Source: Thiobaca trueperi
Lineage (GTDB): Bacteria > Pseudomonadota > Gammaproteobacteria > Chromatiales > Chromatiaceae
Direction of reading: 5' to 3'
Length of the DNA stretch: 64,000 nucleotides
Assembly (NCBI RefSeq): GCF_004342175.1
Contig: NZ_SMAO01000003.1
Span: forward strand, 310,001-374,000
Below, one piece after another: positions 9,901 through 17,492 of this stretch (position 1 is the first letter of the stretch; each line of letters starts with the position of its first letter). The translations under genes and the position numbers were made by a program. The notes below the pieces were generated by a model, which worked only from the letters and a program-made list of their open reading frames with translations, made no database searches and was not told where the DNA came from.

Positions 9901-10196
9901 AGACGCCGGGGATGGAAGCGATCATCCGAGTTGAGAATCGCCAGATAGTCGCCGGTCGCCAGATCGAGACCGCGATTGATGGTGCGCTGCGAACCCTGAT
10001 TGGCCTGATGGTGGAGTTGCAGACGCGGATCATCGATGGCGGAGAGCACCGCCAGGGTGTCATCGCTCGAACCGTCGTCGATCACAATCACTTCCAGGGT
10101 CACTTCTTCCTGCTGCAGGACCGAATGGACCGCCTCCGCCACATACCCCTCGTGGTTATAGGCCGGAATGATGACTGAAATCAAAGGTGACGCCAT
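6924..10196 (-). CDS. GT2 glycosyltransferase fused through a coiled coil to a HAD-superfamily hydrolase
   Basis: The product has 1090 residues. Residues 1-~230 are a GT2 domain: PLISVIIPAYNHEGYVAEAV, DDGSSDDT and NSDDRF. Residues ~285-390 are a heptad-like region with repeated N/S/L units (LNESNRDLHRINVELSTSNT), probably a coiled-coil spacer. Residues ~420-640 form a HAD-type domain with VSFDIFDTLLER, VSDMYLD and HIGDNHHSD, as in the COG5610 'predicted hydrolase' group often found joined to glycosyltransferases. Residues ~650-1090 belong to the same group's conserved C-terminal part (FLAREGELFLRLFEYL, GWNGSSQRYF). It likely modifies the polysaccharide in the cytoplasm. The phosphatase substrate is unknown. 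Confidence 0.85.
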   Translation of the reverse strand: MASPLISVIIPAYNHEGYVAEAVHSVLQQEEVTLEVIVIDDGSSDDTLAVLSAIDDPRLQLHHQANQGSQRTINRGLDLATGDYLAILNSDDRFHPRRLARLLEVSQAGGCDLILSDLRLIDAAGDPVTDPTHWWRRWHADLKARYVAESDPARALLTGNWAITTSNFFMTRAAYARLGGLRPFRYVLDYEYLLRAATTPGLKLEFLLDEPLLDYRLHGANAILEHPLRANLETDFLLRQYLPRVFGAEIAPGLAYLNRIKRHIVKLDREGWRRRWQATVDGLSESNTELHAINLELDSANRALNESNRDLHRINVELSTSNTGLHTANVALDQANQSLVAANGELDAERQRLNDLLSASEAKLVQVQSELDAVCHSRIYRFGFALLSPLHRLRRIGAGLTSGKPAHARDPAQLHQLIEANLDGVKLVSFDIFDTLLERLIDPPDHVKLIAARGLVRHLRVHLSREWDLADLLSLRADVEARLRRERQADAKDHECRFSDLAAEMARLLTGAPDPELADWIVAEELRAEGDCLYVKPGMESLLDRLRRRGLRVIAVSDMYLDQSHLEILFARLGLSPFIDQIYVSSDTGIGKYTGRLFRHVLETEGVAPQSVLHIGDNHHSDVKMALSLGLRAIWLDDRANNRRRAILRGHAWLAVKNPYWRGRHLMQLIAPEPSRGFAFDLGFSYLGPIFCTFIFGVIEKVRTERIERLFFLAREGELFLRLFEYLAPRLMEPEEIPAVEYLYVSRKSTAPAALADGLAYETSLAPLYNPKQQGLLSLCRTFDIPPADIREIAARHGYDLDEPIYDWHSPRYRALIEDPAFQSVVRRHGSACRELLGDYLAQNGFFSAQRVGLVDIGWNGSSQRYFQDAYGERADYPHVFGLYLGWVHGIRHSFDPARNTIFGLLYDVRRRNWLEDGVSRFEELFEEGARALHASTLGYARDANGRVEPVLKSDAAPDRRAELAMNPQIDDFRAGALAFAERFVHAARLTGYTFEEIRPFIMTLTERVVAHPTREEAQALMQVTHSEDFGFDAVMHLTHDRLRLRDFLSPRAVLQRLRGSNWIYGSGRLIPLPGLNPLLRYLDLSRIRP

Positions 10197-10247
10197 GATG
10201 GTGACTCAAACTGGTTGGCAGTTGGCAGTTGGCAGGACGACTGACGA

Positions 10248-11210
10248 CTAACCGCGTCTCCCAACCCGCAGCCGGATGAGCAGACGCCGCAGCGGTGCGG
10301 TCAGACGCCAGGCGGTGGAGTCCAGCACCGCGTCCAGGCGCGCCTGACAATCCAGTCGCGCGCGTGCCTGCTCCGCCAGATCGTGTCGTAATTGCTCCAG
10401 ATACCGATTCTGGCGCGCCAGCTCCATGAGATCCAGAAATCCCTGCGGCGTCACGCGCTCGCGCCACTTCGCCGCCAGCAACAGGGCGCCGGCATGAATC
10501 TCATCAATGGGCGCGCTCACGCCGAAACCGGTGCCGGCATCAATCCGGTAAAAAGCGGTCAGTCTCGGCACTTCGATAAAATCGGTGTGCTGCGCGACCT
10601 GCAACCAGAAATCCCAGTCCTCGAAACGGTCCAGCGACTCATCAATGCGACATCCGTCACTCAGCAGGGTCCGCGCAAAGAGCACGCTATGGATCGGCAG
10701 AAAATTCCCCGCCAGTAGTTTGGCCTGCCCGAATGATTCCGCGAAACGCTGAGGCAGCGCGTGACCCGCGCCATCCACCACCTGGCAGTGGCTGTAAGCC
10801 GCCTGTGCGCGCGACTGTCCGACCGCCTCCAGCAGTCCGGCCAGATGATCGGGCGCGAGAAAGTCATCATCGTCGAGAAACAGCAGCCAGTCACCCCGTG
10901 CCGCGTCCAGTCCGCGATTGGCCGCCGCCGCGCGCGGCACGGGCTGGGATGAATCGATGAATCTGACCGGCCGTTCGCCCCACAGATCCGGTGCCGGACG
11001 ATGATCCGATCCTCTGGCATTGACGAGCAGGATCTCGATCAATGGATGCGTTTGTGCGGCAAGACTGTCCAGTGCCTGGGCAAGTGTCTCGCGGTCAAGG
11101 CTGCGCACGATCACGCTGACCAGCGGCAACGACGTAGCGCAATGCCCTTCTGTGAATGGGTGGCGACGATCTGAAACGGGCACGCAATCTGCTCCATCGA
11201 ATTGAGACAT
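10248..11210 (-). CDS. GT2 family glycosyltransferase
   Basis: The product has 320 residues from an ATG at 11210. The GT2 core runs from residue ~28 (PLVSVIVRSLDRETLAQAL) through ARGDWLLFLDDDDFLAPDHL, a clear DXD metal site, to FEDWDFWLQVAQH near residue 190. The C-terminal ~60 residues are rich in Arg, Gln and Leu (LRHDLAEQARARLDCQARL) and may form a helical membrane-associated tail. The frame continues upstream to 11450, but the extra 80 residues look non-coding. The start is only moderately certain because no good ribosome site is visible. It opens the minus-strand transferase run and is divergent from the exporter permease gene 300 bases away. Confidence 0.82.
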   Translation of the reverse strand: MSQFDGADCVPVSDRRHPFTEGHCATSLPLVSVIVRSLDRETLAQALDSLAAQTHPLIEILLVNARGSDHRPAPDLWGERPVRFIDSSQPVPRAAAANRGLDAARGDWLLFLDDDDFLAPDHLAGLLEAVGQSRAQAAYSHCQVVDGAGHALPQRFAESFGQAKLLAGNFLPIHSVLFARTLLSDGCRIDESLDRFEDWDFWLQVAQHTDFIEVPRLTAFYRIDAGTGFGVSAPIDEIHAGALLLAAKWRERVTPQGFLDLMELARQNRYLEQLRHDLAEQARARLDCQARLDAVLDSTAWRLTAPLRRLLIRLRVGRRG

Positions 11211-11507
11211 TCCGGCTCGGGTCAGGCGATATTCCTTAAAATCCGGATCCGCGCCCGCAACCCAGGGAGATGCAGGTTCCCAAGGAAACAGCGTGGTATA
11301 GTGCGCGCAGACTAACAGAAAATCCTTTGGCGACGTGCACCGAAACACGGGGCCGACGAGGGCTTTGTGAGCAGGTATGGATCGATACCTGATTGAAATG
11401 CGGGCTCTTTGATGGACTTGCTTGTGTTCAAAGGGGCCACGACAGGGCATGTCTGGTTATCGCGTTGAGCCGCTATCGTTATCTTCCTGTCTTTGGACAC
11501 CCACCTG

Positions 11508-12359
11508 ATGTCAACCGACCTCCAACCCGGCGACTCGCCACTCATCAGTCAACTCCGGCAGGGTCTGCGCCGCGATCAGATCGCCAGGGCCGTGCATGAC
11601 ATCGGCGCGGGCTGGCAGCGGCGCGAACTCTGGATGACGCTCGCCCTGCACGATGTGCGCAAGCGTTATCGCCGCTCCAAGCTCGGCCCCTTCTGGATCA
11701 CGCTCTCGATGGGCGTCATGGTGCTGGCGCTGGGTCTGCTTTACGGCCAGATCTTCGGTCAGGACCTGCACGACTATCTGCCCTTTCTGGCCGCCGGATT
11801 CGTCGTCTGGGGGCTGATCTCGGCCATGATCAACGACGGTTCGCAGGCGTTCATCGACGCCGAGGGCATGATCCGCCAGCTCAATGCGCCGGTTTCGATC
11901 TATGCCTATCGCGGGCTGTGGTCGACCCTGATCGCCTTCGCCCACAACATCTGGATCTTTTTTGCCGTCGCGCTCTGGTTCGGCGTTGATCTGAACTGGA
12001 ACCTGCTCTGGATCCCGCTGGCGATTCTGGTCCTCTTGCTGAACGGCCTCTGGATGTCGCTCTTTTTCGGTCTGTTGAGCGCGCGCTTTCGCGACGTGCC
12101 GCTGATCATCGGGAGCGTGGTGCAGGTGCTCTTCTTCGTCACGCCCGTCATCTGGCGCCCCGAGATGCTGCCGGGACGCGCGCTCATGCTCCATCTCAAT
12201 CCCTTTTATCACATGGTCGAGATCGCACGTGCGCCCATGCTCGGCCAGCCGCCCGAACTGGAACACTGGCTGGTGGTTCTGGCCATACTGTTCGTCGGCT
12301 GGGCGATCACCCTGTTTTTTTACTCGGCTTACCGGTGGCGCATCGCCTACTGGGTTTAA
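11508..12359 (+). CDS. wzm: Polysaccharide ABC exporter, permease subunit (Wzm/TagG type)
   Basis: The product has 283 residues. A cytoplasmic N-terminus with RRELWMTLALHDVRKRYRRS, typical of ABC-2 polysaccharide permeases, is followed by about six hydrophobic segments, and FFVTPVIWRPEMLPG is the family's conserved late loop. With the ATPase gene that follows, it should form the inner-membrane channel that exports the undecaprenyl-linked glycan made by the adjoining transferases. The ATG at 11508 is chosen because family similarity starts shortly after it. The stop codon is the first base group of a 195 bp repeat that separates it from wzt. The first 51 bases are duplicated at 5624. Confidence 0.9.
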   Translation: MSTDLQPGDSPLISQLRQGLRRDQIARAVHDIGAGWQRRELWMTLALHDVRKRYRRSKLGPFWITLSMGVMVLALGLLYGQIFGQDLHDYLPFLAAGFVVWGLISAMINDGSQAFIDAEGMIRQLNAPVSIYAYRGLWSTLIAFAHNIWIFFAVALWFGVDLNWNLLWIPLAILVLLLNGLWMSLFFGLLSARFRDVPLIIGSVVQVLFFVTPVIWRPEMLPGRALMLHLNPFYHMVEIARAPMLGQPPELEHWLVVLAILFVGWAITLFFYSAYRWRIAYWV

Positions 12360-12550
12360 ACCGCGTCCGGTACGGCATGCGGTGTTCGTGCGTGGGTCCG
12401 GTCTCGCTGGCAACGGATGGATGTCGGCGCTGACGCGGTTTAAGTCATTGATTTTAAAATTTACCTAAACCGCGTCGCACTGAACGTCGTTGGTCGCCGC
12501 AAGGCCAGCCTTCACTCGAAGCAACGCCCGTCACACTGGACGCGGTTTAG
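12356..12550. repeat. MITE-like two-arm repeat, copy 1 (between wzm and wzt)
   Basis: Two imperfect palindromic arms, 12356-12443 and 12465-12550, each begin TAAACCGCGTC and end GACGCGGTTTA, with the AT-rich linker ATTTTAAAATTTACC between them. The insertion splits wzm from wzt, which are normally adjacent, and forms the wzm stop region. The copy is more diverged than the others. Confidence 0.8.
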
Positions 12551-12562
12551 CAGGACACGACT

Positions 12563-13318
12563 GTGGCATCGATCACCCTGGAAAACGTCTCCGTCTCCTT
12601 CCCGGTTTATAGCGCCTCCACCCGCTCGCTCAAGAATCGTCTGATCCAGAGCGCGACCGGCGGCCAGATCCGCGCCGATGCGACCTCGCAGCGCATCTCG
12701 GTGGTGCAGGCGTTGCAGGACATCAATCTGTCGCTGCAAAGCGGGGATCGCATCGGTCTGGTGGGACACAACGGCGCCGGCAAGACGACCCTGCTGCGGG
12801 TGCTCGGCGGGATCTATGAGCCGAACAGCGGGCGCGTCGCGGTCAAGGGCTCGACCGTGCCGCTCTTCGACATCAGTCTCGGCATGGACCAGGAAAGCAC
12901 CGGCTACGAGAACATCATCCTGCGCGGGCTCTTTCTGGGACTGACACGCCAGCAGATCAAAGCCAGGATGGACGAGATCGCCGATTTCACCGAGCTGGGC
13001 GATTTTCTCAGTCTGCCGATCCGCACCTACTCCGCTGGCATGCAGATGCGGCTTGCCTTTGCCGTCTCCACCTCGGTCGTCCCCGACATCCTCCTGCTGG
13101 ACGAGGGCATCGGGGCCGGCGACGCCGCCTTTCTGAACAAGGCGCGCGAGCGTCTGCAACGCTTTACCGAGCGGGTCTCGATCATCGTCCTCTCATCCCA
13201 TTCGGACGAACTGATTTCAAACATGTGCTCGAAGGCGGTGCTGATGGAGCATGGCCGGATCCTCTGCTATGGCCCGACCGACGAGGTGCTGGAGCGTTAC
13301 CGGGTGCTGCGCGGATAA
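12563..13318 (+). CDS. wzt: Polysaccharide ABC exporter, ATP-binding subunit (Wzt/TagH type)
   Basis: The product has 251 residues and probably starts at GTG 12563. Walker A is GHNGAGKTT (~69-77), the signature is YSAGMQMRL (~155) and Walker B is ILLLDEGIGAGD (~175), in the subfamily that powers O-antigen, capsule and teichoic acid export. The N-terminus ITLENVSVSFPVYSASTRSL is typical of the group. It lacks the extra C-terminal carbohydrate-binding domain of long Wzt proteins (~400+ residues), so it is the short type, in which export does not need recognition of a capped glycan end (family knowledge). It pairs with the permease 200 bases upstream. Confidence 0.9.
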   Translation: MASITLENVSVSFPVYSASTRSLKNRLIQSATGGQIRADATSQRISVVQALQDINLSLQSGDRIGLVGHNGAGKTTLLRVLGGIYEPNSGRVAVKGSTVPLFDISLGMDQESTGYENIILRGLFLGLTRQQIKARMDEIADFTELGDFLSLPIRTYSAGMQMRLAFAVSTSVVPDILLLDEGIGAGDAAFLNKARERLQRFTERVSIIVLSSHSDELISNMCSKAVLMEHGRILCYGPTDEVLERYRVLRG

Positions 13319-13390
13319 GTCCGGGGTAGATCGGGAGGAGGGTGCGTGCAAACCACGCCGGTTCGGTTTGATGCTAATGCGTGATTGCTG

Positions 13391-13655
13391 TTAGGCTCTT
13401 TTTGTGTCAAGCATGCGATCATATTCCTTAATGAGTGCCGATCCAAATCCAGATGTAACCACCTTCATCCTCAATGGCGAGTGCTCAATGCTCGATTCCG
13501 ACATGAACCGACCAAAAATTCCCGACTTTCTTGACATGCAGGGACGGGTGGCGAGGATTCTCTTTCAGTAGAGCGTAGTTCTTTCGTGCAAGATCCTGAA
13601 TACGTGCTGGAAGTGCATGGAAGCAAATCCAAAATCTATTCGTCGTTCGGTGCAT
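13391..13655 (-). pseudogene. RelE/ParE-like toxin pseudogene
   Basis: Reading from an ATG that overlaps the antitoxin stop (TAATG) gives 56 residues, including FHALPARIQDLARKNYALL and HPSLHVKKVGNFWSVHVGI, the pattern of small RelE/ParE-like toxins. An in-frame TGA (complement of 13485-13487) replaces what is an Arg codon in such proteins. Beyond it the match continues as ALAIEDEGGYIWIWIGTH, and a one-base shift then restores KEYDRMLDTKRA and a stop within 13391-13393. One nonsense change and one frameshift mean no functional toxin. The final stop lies inside a GTTAGGC core resembling an attC box. Confidence 0.8.
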
Positions 13656-13855
13656 TAGATTTGACGAAGCGTTCCTTTTCGTTTTTCGTCAAGCGCCTCT
13701 TCCATCAGAAAATCCAGGCTTCCATTGGCTGCATCGATTTCAATTTCTTTGTCCCACGAGTCTGCATCGTGTTCGGCTAGCCAATGCACGAGTTTCATGT
13801 ACTCACGGTGAGGTAATGCCTCGATTTGAGATTTAACCTCTTCGAATGTTTTCAT
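13655..13855 (-). CDS. Antitoxin-like protein of a type II module, toxin partner broken
   Basis: The product has 66 residues starting at ATG 13855: MKTFEEVKSQIEALPHREYM, then KLVHWLAEHDADSWDKEIE and a C-terminal acidic/basic helix (FLMEEALDEKRKG). This is the common small antitoxin paired with RelE/ParE-type toxins, whose C-terminal tail wraps the toxin. Here the downstream toxin frame is inactivated, leaving an orphan antitoxin that may persist for immunity or by chance. It overlaps the toxin remnant by one base. A fragment of the same gene is found in the scar at 5680-5745. The frame extends upstream to 13912 but without support. Confidence 0.78.
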   Translation of the reverse strand: MKTFEEVKSQIEALPHREYMKLVHWLAEHDADSWDKEIEIDAANGSLDFLMEEALDEKRKGTLRQI

Positions 13856-13879
13856 GAGAAGACCTCTTTGGGAGTCTGG

Positions 13880-13954
13880 TGAATAGATTAATCGGCTCCG
13901 CTGGCGCGTCAATGCAGAATGGGCACGGCGTCGTCTGCTCTTAAACCGTTAGGC
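13880..13954 (-). other. Degenerate attC-like site
   Basis: Read on the minus strand it begins GCCTAAC, then GGTTTAAGAGC, and ends with GCCAGCGGAGCCGATTAAT. The order of blocks closely follows the good attC at 42828-42921 (GGTTCAAGCGC ... GCCAGCGGGGCCGCTTAAC), but the last core box has decayed. It lies between the monooxygenase-fold gene and the antitoxin gene, where an attC of a minus-strand cassette array would sit. Confidence 0.5.
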
Positions 13955-14150
13955 GGTTGCTGCTATCAATGTTGGGGTGCGCTTCCGCTTACCCCAAATC
14001 TACGGCCGTTATTAATTGTAGGATGGGTAGAGCGCAGCGAAACCCATCATTTTTCGTCCGTTGCGGTGAATGATGGGTTTCACGGCCAATCGGCATCCGT
14101 GCCAAAGGTCAATGTCATACCGTGGCCGTTCTACCCATCCTTGTATCTTG
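13938..14150. repeat. Direct repeat flanking the ABM-domain gene, downstream copy
   Basis: The sequence from CTCTTAAACCGTTAGGCGG through the block containing GTCCGTTGCGGTGAATGATG recurs at 14799-14962 in the same orientation. This copy carries an extra ~45 bases with GTAGGATGGGTAGAGCGCAG. Together the copies bracket the gene at 14202-14783, like module boundaries. Confidence 0.75.
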
Positions 14151-14201
14151 GATTTCGTGATGGTTAGCTCCCATCGCACGAGACTGAGGCAGCTTGCGGG
14201 C

Positions 14202-14783
14202 TCAGGTAAACAGCCACCGCTGCACAAGTCTTGTGTAGCGCGGCATGACCACATAGACCATCAGGAAGACGACCACGGCGGTGACCACCAGCGTGGTGAG
14301 CAGCGGGTTGGTCGGAATCCCGGCCAGCCGAAAGGCGGGCGCGACGACCAGCGGCGCCCCAAGCGCCAGGGGATAAATCGCCGACCACGTCAGCAGATAC
14401 TGCTTCCAGCGCACCGGCACCTTGGCCTTCGCTCCCGCCGGCGTGAACCAGAAATCCAGGCCACTGCTGACAAAGAAGTCATCGCTGCCGACAAACAGCG
14501 GCTGAACCTGCGCGATCAGTTGTTCGCGAGCCTTCGACTCCATCCACTGCTGGAGATGTTCTTTCGTGTCGAAGCGGATGATGACCGTATAGGTTTCGGT
14601 CAGGCCTGGGATGGGTCGGACGATGTGCCAGTCCAGGTGACCGGGCGCGGCTTTGCACAGCGGTGCGATCTGGTCGAGCCAATGCTCGTATGCCGCATGC
14701 TGATCCCCACGCACTCGATGCGTGATGACGGCCGTGGCGCCCTCATTGTCTTTGATGGCGGGCTGGATTGATTGATTGTTCAA
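14202..14783 (-). CDS. Antibiotic-biosynthesis-monooxygenase (ABM) domain membrane protein
   Basis: The product has 193 residues. Residues ~15-100 form an ABM ferredoxin-like domain: TAVITHRVRGDQHAAYEHWL, GHLDWHIVRPIPGLTETYT and IIRFDTKEHLQQWMES. The C-terminal half has two hydrophobic segments (~128-150, LLTWSAIYPLALGAPLVV, and ~160-182, LLTTLVVTAVVVFLMVYVV), matching a group of ABM proteins with a membrane tail. Some ABM enzymes oxidise quinone-like aromatics without cofactor; the substrate here is unknown. It is flanked by direct repeats and attC-like remnants, suggesting it moved as a unit. Confidence 0.82.
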   Translation of the reverse strand: MNNQSIQPAIKDNEGATAVITHRVRGDQHAAYEHWLDQIAPLCKAAPGHLDWHIVRPIPGLTETYTVIIRFDTKEHLQQWMESKAREQLIAQVQPLFVGSDDFFVSSGLDFWFTPAGAKAKVPVRWKQYLLTWSAIYPLALGAPLVVAPAFRLAGIPTNPLLTTLVVTAVVVFLMVYVVMPRYTRLVQRWLFT

Positions 14784-14798
14784 TAGCTGCGGGCTCCG

Positions 14799-14962
14799 CT
14801 CTTAAACCGTTAGGCGATTGCTGCTATAAATGTTGGGGTGCGCTTCCGCTTACCCCAAGCTACGGCATTTGTCCGTTGCGGTGAATGATGGGTTTCACGA
14901 CCAATCGGCATCATTTGCAATTTTCGATGTTGTCGCGTGGCCGTTCTATCCATCTGCCTTGC
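14799..14962. repeat. Direct repeat flanking the ABM-domain gene, upstream copy, with half attC
   Basis: This is the same sequence family as 13938-14150. It starts CTCTTAAACCGTTAGGCGA; on the minus strand this reads GCCTAACGGTTTAAGAGCGG, the first half of an attC-like site, lost after about 35 bases. The rest contains GTTGGGGTGCGCTTCCGC and GGTGAATGATGGGTTTCAC. No gene is visible from 14784 to 15267 apart from this and the repeat at 15023. Confidence 0.7.
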
Positions 14963-15022
14963 TAACGGAGAATCTATCTTTGCTTTTGCGACAAACTCTT
15001 GGTCAAGTTGCAAGTAGGGAAA

Positions 15023-15212
15023 TTAAACCGCGTCCAGAGCGAAATGCTGAGTTTCGAGTGAGTTCGACGTTTGAGGCATTGACGGCCCTTATTTGTGACG
15101 CGGTTTAAAATCTTATTTTTTAATGTTAAACCGCGCCCGCTCACACGATCGTCAATGCCGCCAAGATCGATCCAAGCCCAAAACATCGCATACTGCACGG
15201 GGCGCAGTTTAG
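15023..15212. repeat. MITE-like two-arm repeat, copy 2
   Basis: The first arm runs from TTAAACCGCGTCCAGAGCG to GACGCGGTTTAA. The AT linker AATCTTATTTTTTAATG follows, then a second arm from TTAAACCGCGCCCGC to GGGGCGCAGTTTA. The right terminus has one change from the consensus (CAGTTTA for CGGTTTA). Confidence 0.85.
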
Positions 15213-15267
15213 TTATATGCGAATCAAATACAGTCAAAATTCAGATCATATAGATTAGGGCGCCGCT

Positions 15268-16536
15268 TTATTCTGCATATAATGATAGCTTTTGATCTTT
15301 AAGCTTTTTTAGCAAAATTTCAGTCTTATTTTGGTCTGGGTACAGTCTGCCTAAGTCTGTATCTTTTATTTTCAGGTTGTTTTTAGCTGACTCATAAGCC
15401 GGCAAAACTGGCAGATATCGATTCTCGTAACCAACCCATCCTCCGCCTACCATGAGCGCTGCTAAAGATGCAGTGAGCGCGATATAGATCCATCGTTTGT
15501 AATGAAACTCGACCAGAGGGAATAGCGCAATCAATGCTGCCCAGAACCAGGAAGTCATGGTCAGATATCTGGAGATAACAGAATAAGAAGGCTTGTCTTC
15601 TGAAAATCGACCGGATGAAACAGCAAAGGCAGTCAAAATCAAGAATATCGCTATTGCAAAATAAGGAGAGACAATAAGCCGTTGGCCCCTGCTGAGTTTC
15701 AGGGGCACCACAAGATAAAAAATCAAGCCGAATACGCCAAACAGCCAAGCAATATGCCAGTGTGTGAAGATGGGTGCGCCAAGAAAATTGAGTATCCAGA
15801 TGCCCCATGAGTCCAAATGAGTCAAGATGTAACTGAAATCAAGATGGCTTTTTGTTTGCCATCCATGGAAAAAAAATGTCACTGAGATAAGCGAGAAAAT
15901 TGACCAAGCGACAAGTCGGAGTAATCGCAGTGCGCGATCCTCGAATTGTAGGAGGATGAAAAATCCGCAGATCCAGTAAAACAAACCGTTCGCCATGGAA
16001 TAATTCGCCACGAAACCCAGCGCTATGGCTCCATAGAAAGATAAAGGGCTCGCTTGTTTTGCCAGCAGGAAAAAACCTATGACGACACTGAGCATGCCCA
16101 GATACATGATCGTCTGAAAACCAATCAGCCAGCTTTCCCATTGCCCAAGATTAAAAACAACCAGCACGATTAATGGAATCGTCCAGATGTCGGGGGAAAC
16201 ATCAAGCCGAGACCAGATTTTTTTAGATTGCCATATAAAAAAAACAAGCGTGATCAGGGCGAAAAAAAAGTTTATCCATAACTCTGCGTTTACATTATAT
16301 TGAGTGAGCTGCGCCAATCCAATCCAGATTATTCGCGGAAAAAACGGCCTGTGCTCATTGTGCTGTGAAATTAATTGTTCGAAGGAAATTCCCGTATCTT
16401 GGATTTTTAACAGTTGAGATAAAAAATCCCACTGATCCCAGAAAGGGATATTTAATCCAAGCAGAAAGATATAGCATGCCACAATGGCGGGGGGCAGTGC
16501 GGCAATTATAAAAAGATAATTTCTTCTATTTCTCAT
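15268..16536 (-). CDS. Polytopic membrane protein of unknown function (GT-C-like layout)
   Basis: The product has 422 residues from ATG 16536 (MRNRRNYLFIIAALPPAIVA), with about ten to eleven hydrophobic segments. Between the first two segments lies a periplasm-facing loop with NIPFWDQWDFLSQLLKI and ISQHNEHRPFFPRIIWIGL, an Asp/His/Arg-rich loop layout like that of GT-C glycosyltransferases, but I cannot name a family. It is clearly lower in GC than the core genes (many AT-ending codons), pointing to transfer. An upstream start at 16581 is possible. A role in lipid-linked sugar transfer would fit the nearby polysaccharide genes, as inference only. Confidence 0.7.
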   Translation of the reverse strand: MRNRRNYLFIIAALPPAIVACYIFLLGLNIPFWDQWDFLSQLLKIQDTGISFEQLISQHNEHRPFFPRIIWIGLAQLTQYNVNAELWINFFFALITLVFFIWQSKKIWSRLDVSPDIWTIPLIVLVVFNLGQWESWLIGFQTIMYLGMLSVVIGFFLLAKQASPLSFYGAIALGFVANYSMANGLFYWICGFFILLQFEDRALRLLRLVAWSIFSLISVTFFFHGWQTKSHLDFSYILTHLDSWGIWILNFLGAPIFTHWHIAWLFGVFGLIFYLVVPLKLSRGQRLIVSPYFAIAIFLILTAFAVSSGRFSEDKPSYSVISRYLTMTSWFWAALIALFPLVEFHYKRWIYIALTASLAALMVGGGWVGYENRYLPVLPAYESAKNNLKIKDTDLGRLYPDQNKTEILLKKLKDQKLSLYAE

Positions 16537-16551
16537 GTGGCGACTGCATTT

Positions 16552-16622
16552 GTTAGCTCGCGTTGGGATGAATGGGCGCAAATCCCAACATCACGCCAGC
16601 AAATGGTTTGGGTTCGCAAACT
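16552..16622. repeat. Short palindromic repeat upstream of the membrane-protein gene
   Basis: The block GGGATGAATGGGCGCAAATC followed by CATCACGCCAGCAAATGGTT recurs at 17360-17424 (GGGATGAACGGGAGCGAATC, then CATCGCGCCAGCAAATGGTT). Each copy sits just upstream of a minus-strand accessory gene, so the two genes may have arrived with the same boundary sequence. Also nearby, 16645-16690 resembles part of the 14.0/14.9 kb repeat. Confidence 0.65.
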
Positions 16623-16686
16623 CACCTCAACGCGATATTATTTTTAGTCTGTTGCGCTGAATAATGGGTTTCACGCCTAATCGGCA

Positions 16687-17283
16687 TCACTGGAAACCAT
16701 TGGGGTTATCGTTTGCCTGTCCTGCCCTGCTGTATTTTTCCTTGGTAAGAAATGCCAGGCCGTAATATTTGTTATTGTTGAACTCAAATTCATTTATGAC
16801 TTCAATCCCTGCCTTTCTTGTATGCGCAAAATATGATCTCGTATTTACTTTGTTAATAAAGGTTGTTCCAACTTCATATTTATCTCCCATTTCCTCTTTC
16901 ATTTTACTGAATAGCATCGGAAATGAATCGGTCCCCCGGAGATTGAAGTCGATGCAGACGGGTCCGTATTGAAAAGAATTTTTTAAATCTATTTTTATGC
17001 CTTTGTATGTTATTCTGCCGAAAAGTTTTATCATGTGTTCAAACATTGGTCTTCCATGGAAATAATCCCATCCGGCAGCTACAGCATAGCCAAGAATTTT
17101 ACTATTGCCGTCGATTACAAACAAACCGTCCAGTTGAATCAAATCATGAATCTGCTCTCCAGTAAATGGGGTTGTCACGAATCCGTTTTTCTTTTTTTCG
17201 TCCGTCAGGTTGGTAACAAGGTTTTTTTCCTGGAGATCAAGTATTCCAGCGATATCGGATGATTCTGCAATTCGATAGTTCAT
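16687..17283 (-). CDS. GNAT-like acetyltransferase
   Basis: The product has 198 residues from ATG 17283 (MNYRIAESSDIAGILDLQEK), the usual GNAT N-terminus. LDGLFVIDGNSKILGYAVAA (~75-95) gives the central strands, and QYGPVCIDFNLRGTDSFPML carries the region where GNAT enzymes place the acetyl-CoA pyrophosphate loop, though the usual R/Q-x-x-G-x-G/A motif is weak. The C-terminal part is FAHTRKAGIEVINEFEFNNN. The substrate is unknown. Low GC and asparagine/lysine-rich composition differ from the core genes. It is neither coupled to nor overlapping its neighbours. Upstream starts to 17406 exist but lack support. Confidence 0.72.
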   Translation of the reverse strand: MNYRIAESSDIAGILDLQEKNLVTNLTDEKKKNGFVTTPFTGEQIHDLIQLDGLFVIDGNSKILGYAVAAGWDYFHGRPMFEHMIKLFGRITYKGIKIDLKNSFQYGPVCIDFNLRGTDSFPMLFSKMKEEMGDKYEVGTTFINKVNTRSYFAHTRKAGIEVINEFEFNNNKYYGLAFLTKEKYSRAGQANDNPNGFQ

Positions 17284-17359
17284 TCTGTGCCGCCACAATA
17301 AAATCTGTTTTTCCAAACTTGGAAAAGTTTGAAATGCATTTCGTAAAATATTCCGGTTT

Positions 17360-17424
17360 GCGCAGGTCGGGATGAACGGGAGCGAATCCCGACATCGCGC
17401 CAGCAAATGGTTGGAGTTTCAGCT
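17360..17424. repeat. Short palindromic repeat upstream of the acetyltransferase gene
   Basis: Partner of 16552-16622, with the inverted core GTCGGGATGAAC / GCGAATCCCGAC. It could fold as a hairpin in the transcript leader. Confidence 0.65.
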
Positions 17425-17492
17425 CGTTCAGCTCGTTCCCACGCTCCCGAGACTGTGCAAGTTTCGCATCTGCCATTTAACGGCCGATTGTC

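Noticed and set aside
13655-13912. Longer form of the antitoxin starting at 13912
   Set aside because: The extra residues run through the attC-like remnant and are not part of the recognised antitoxin N-terminus.
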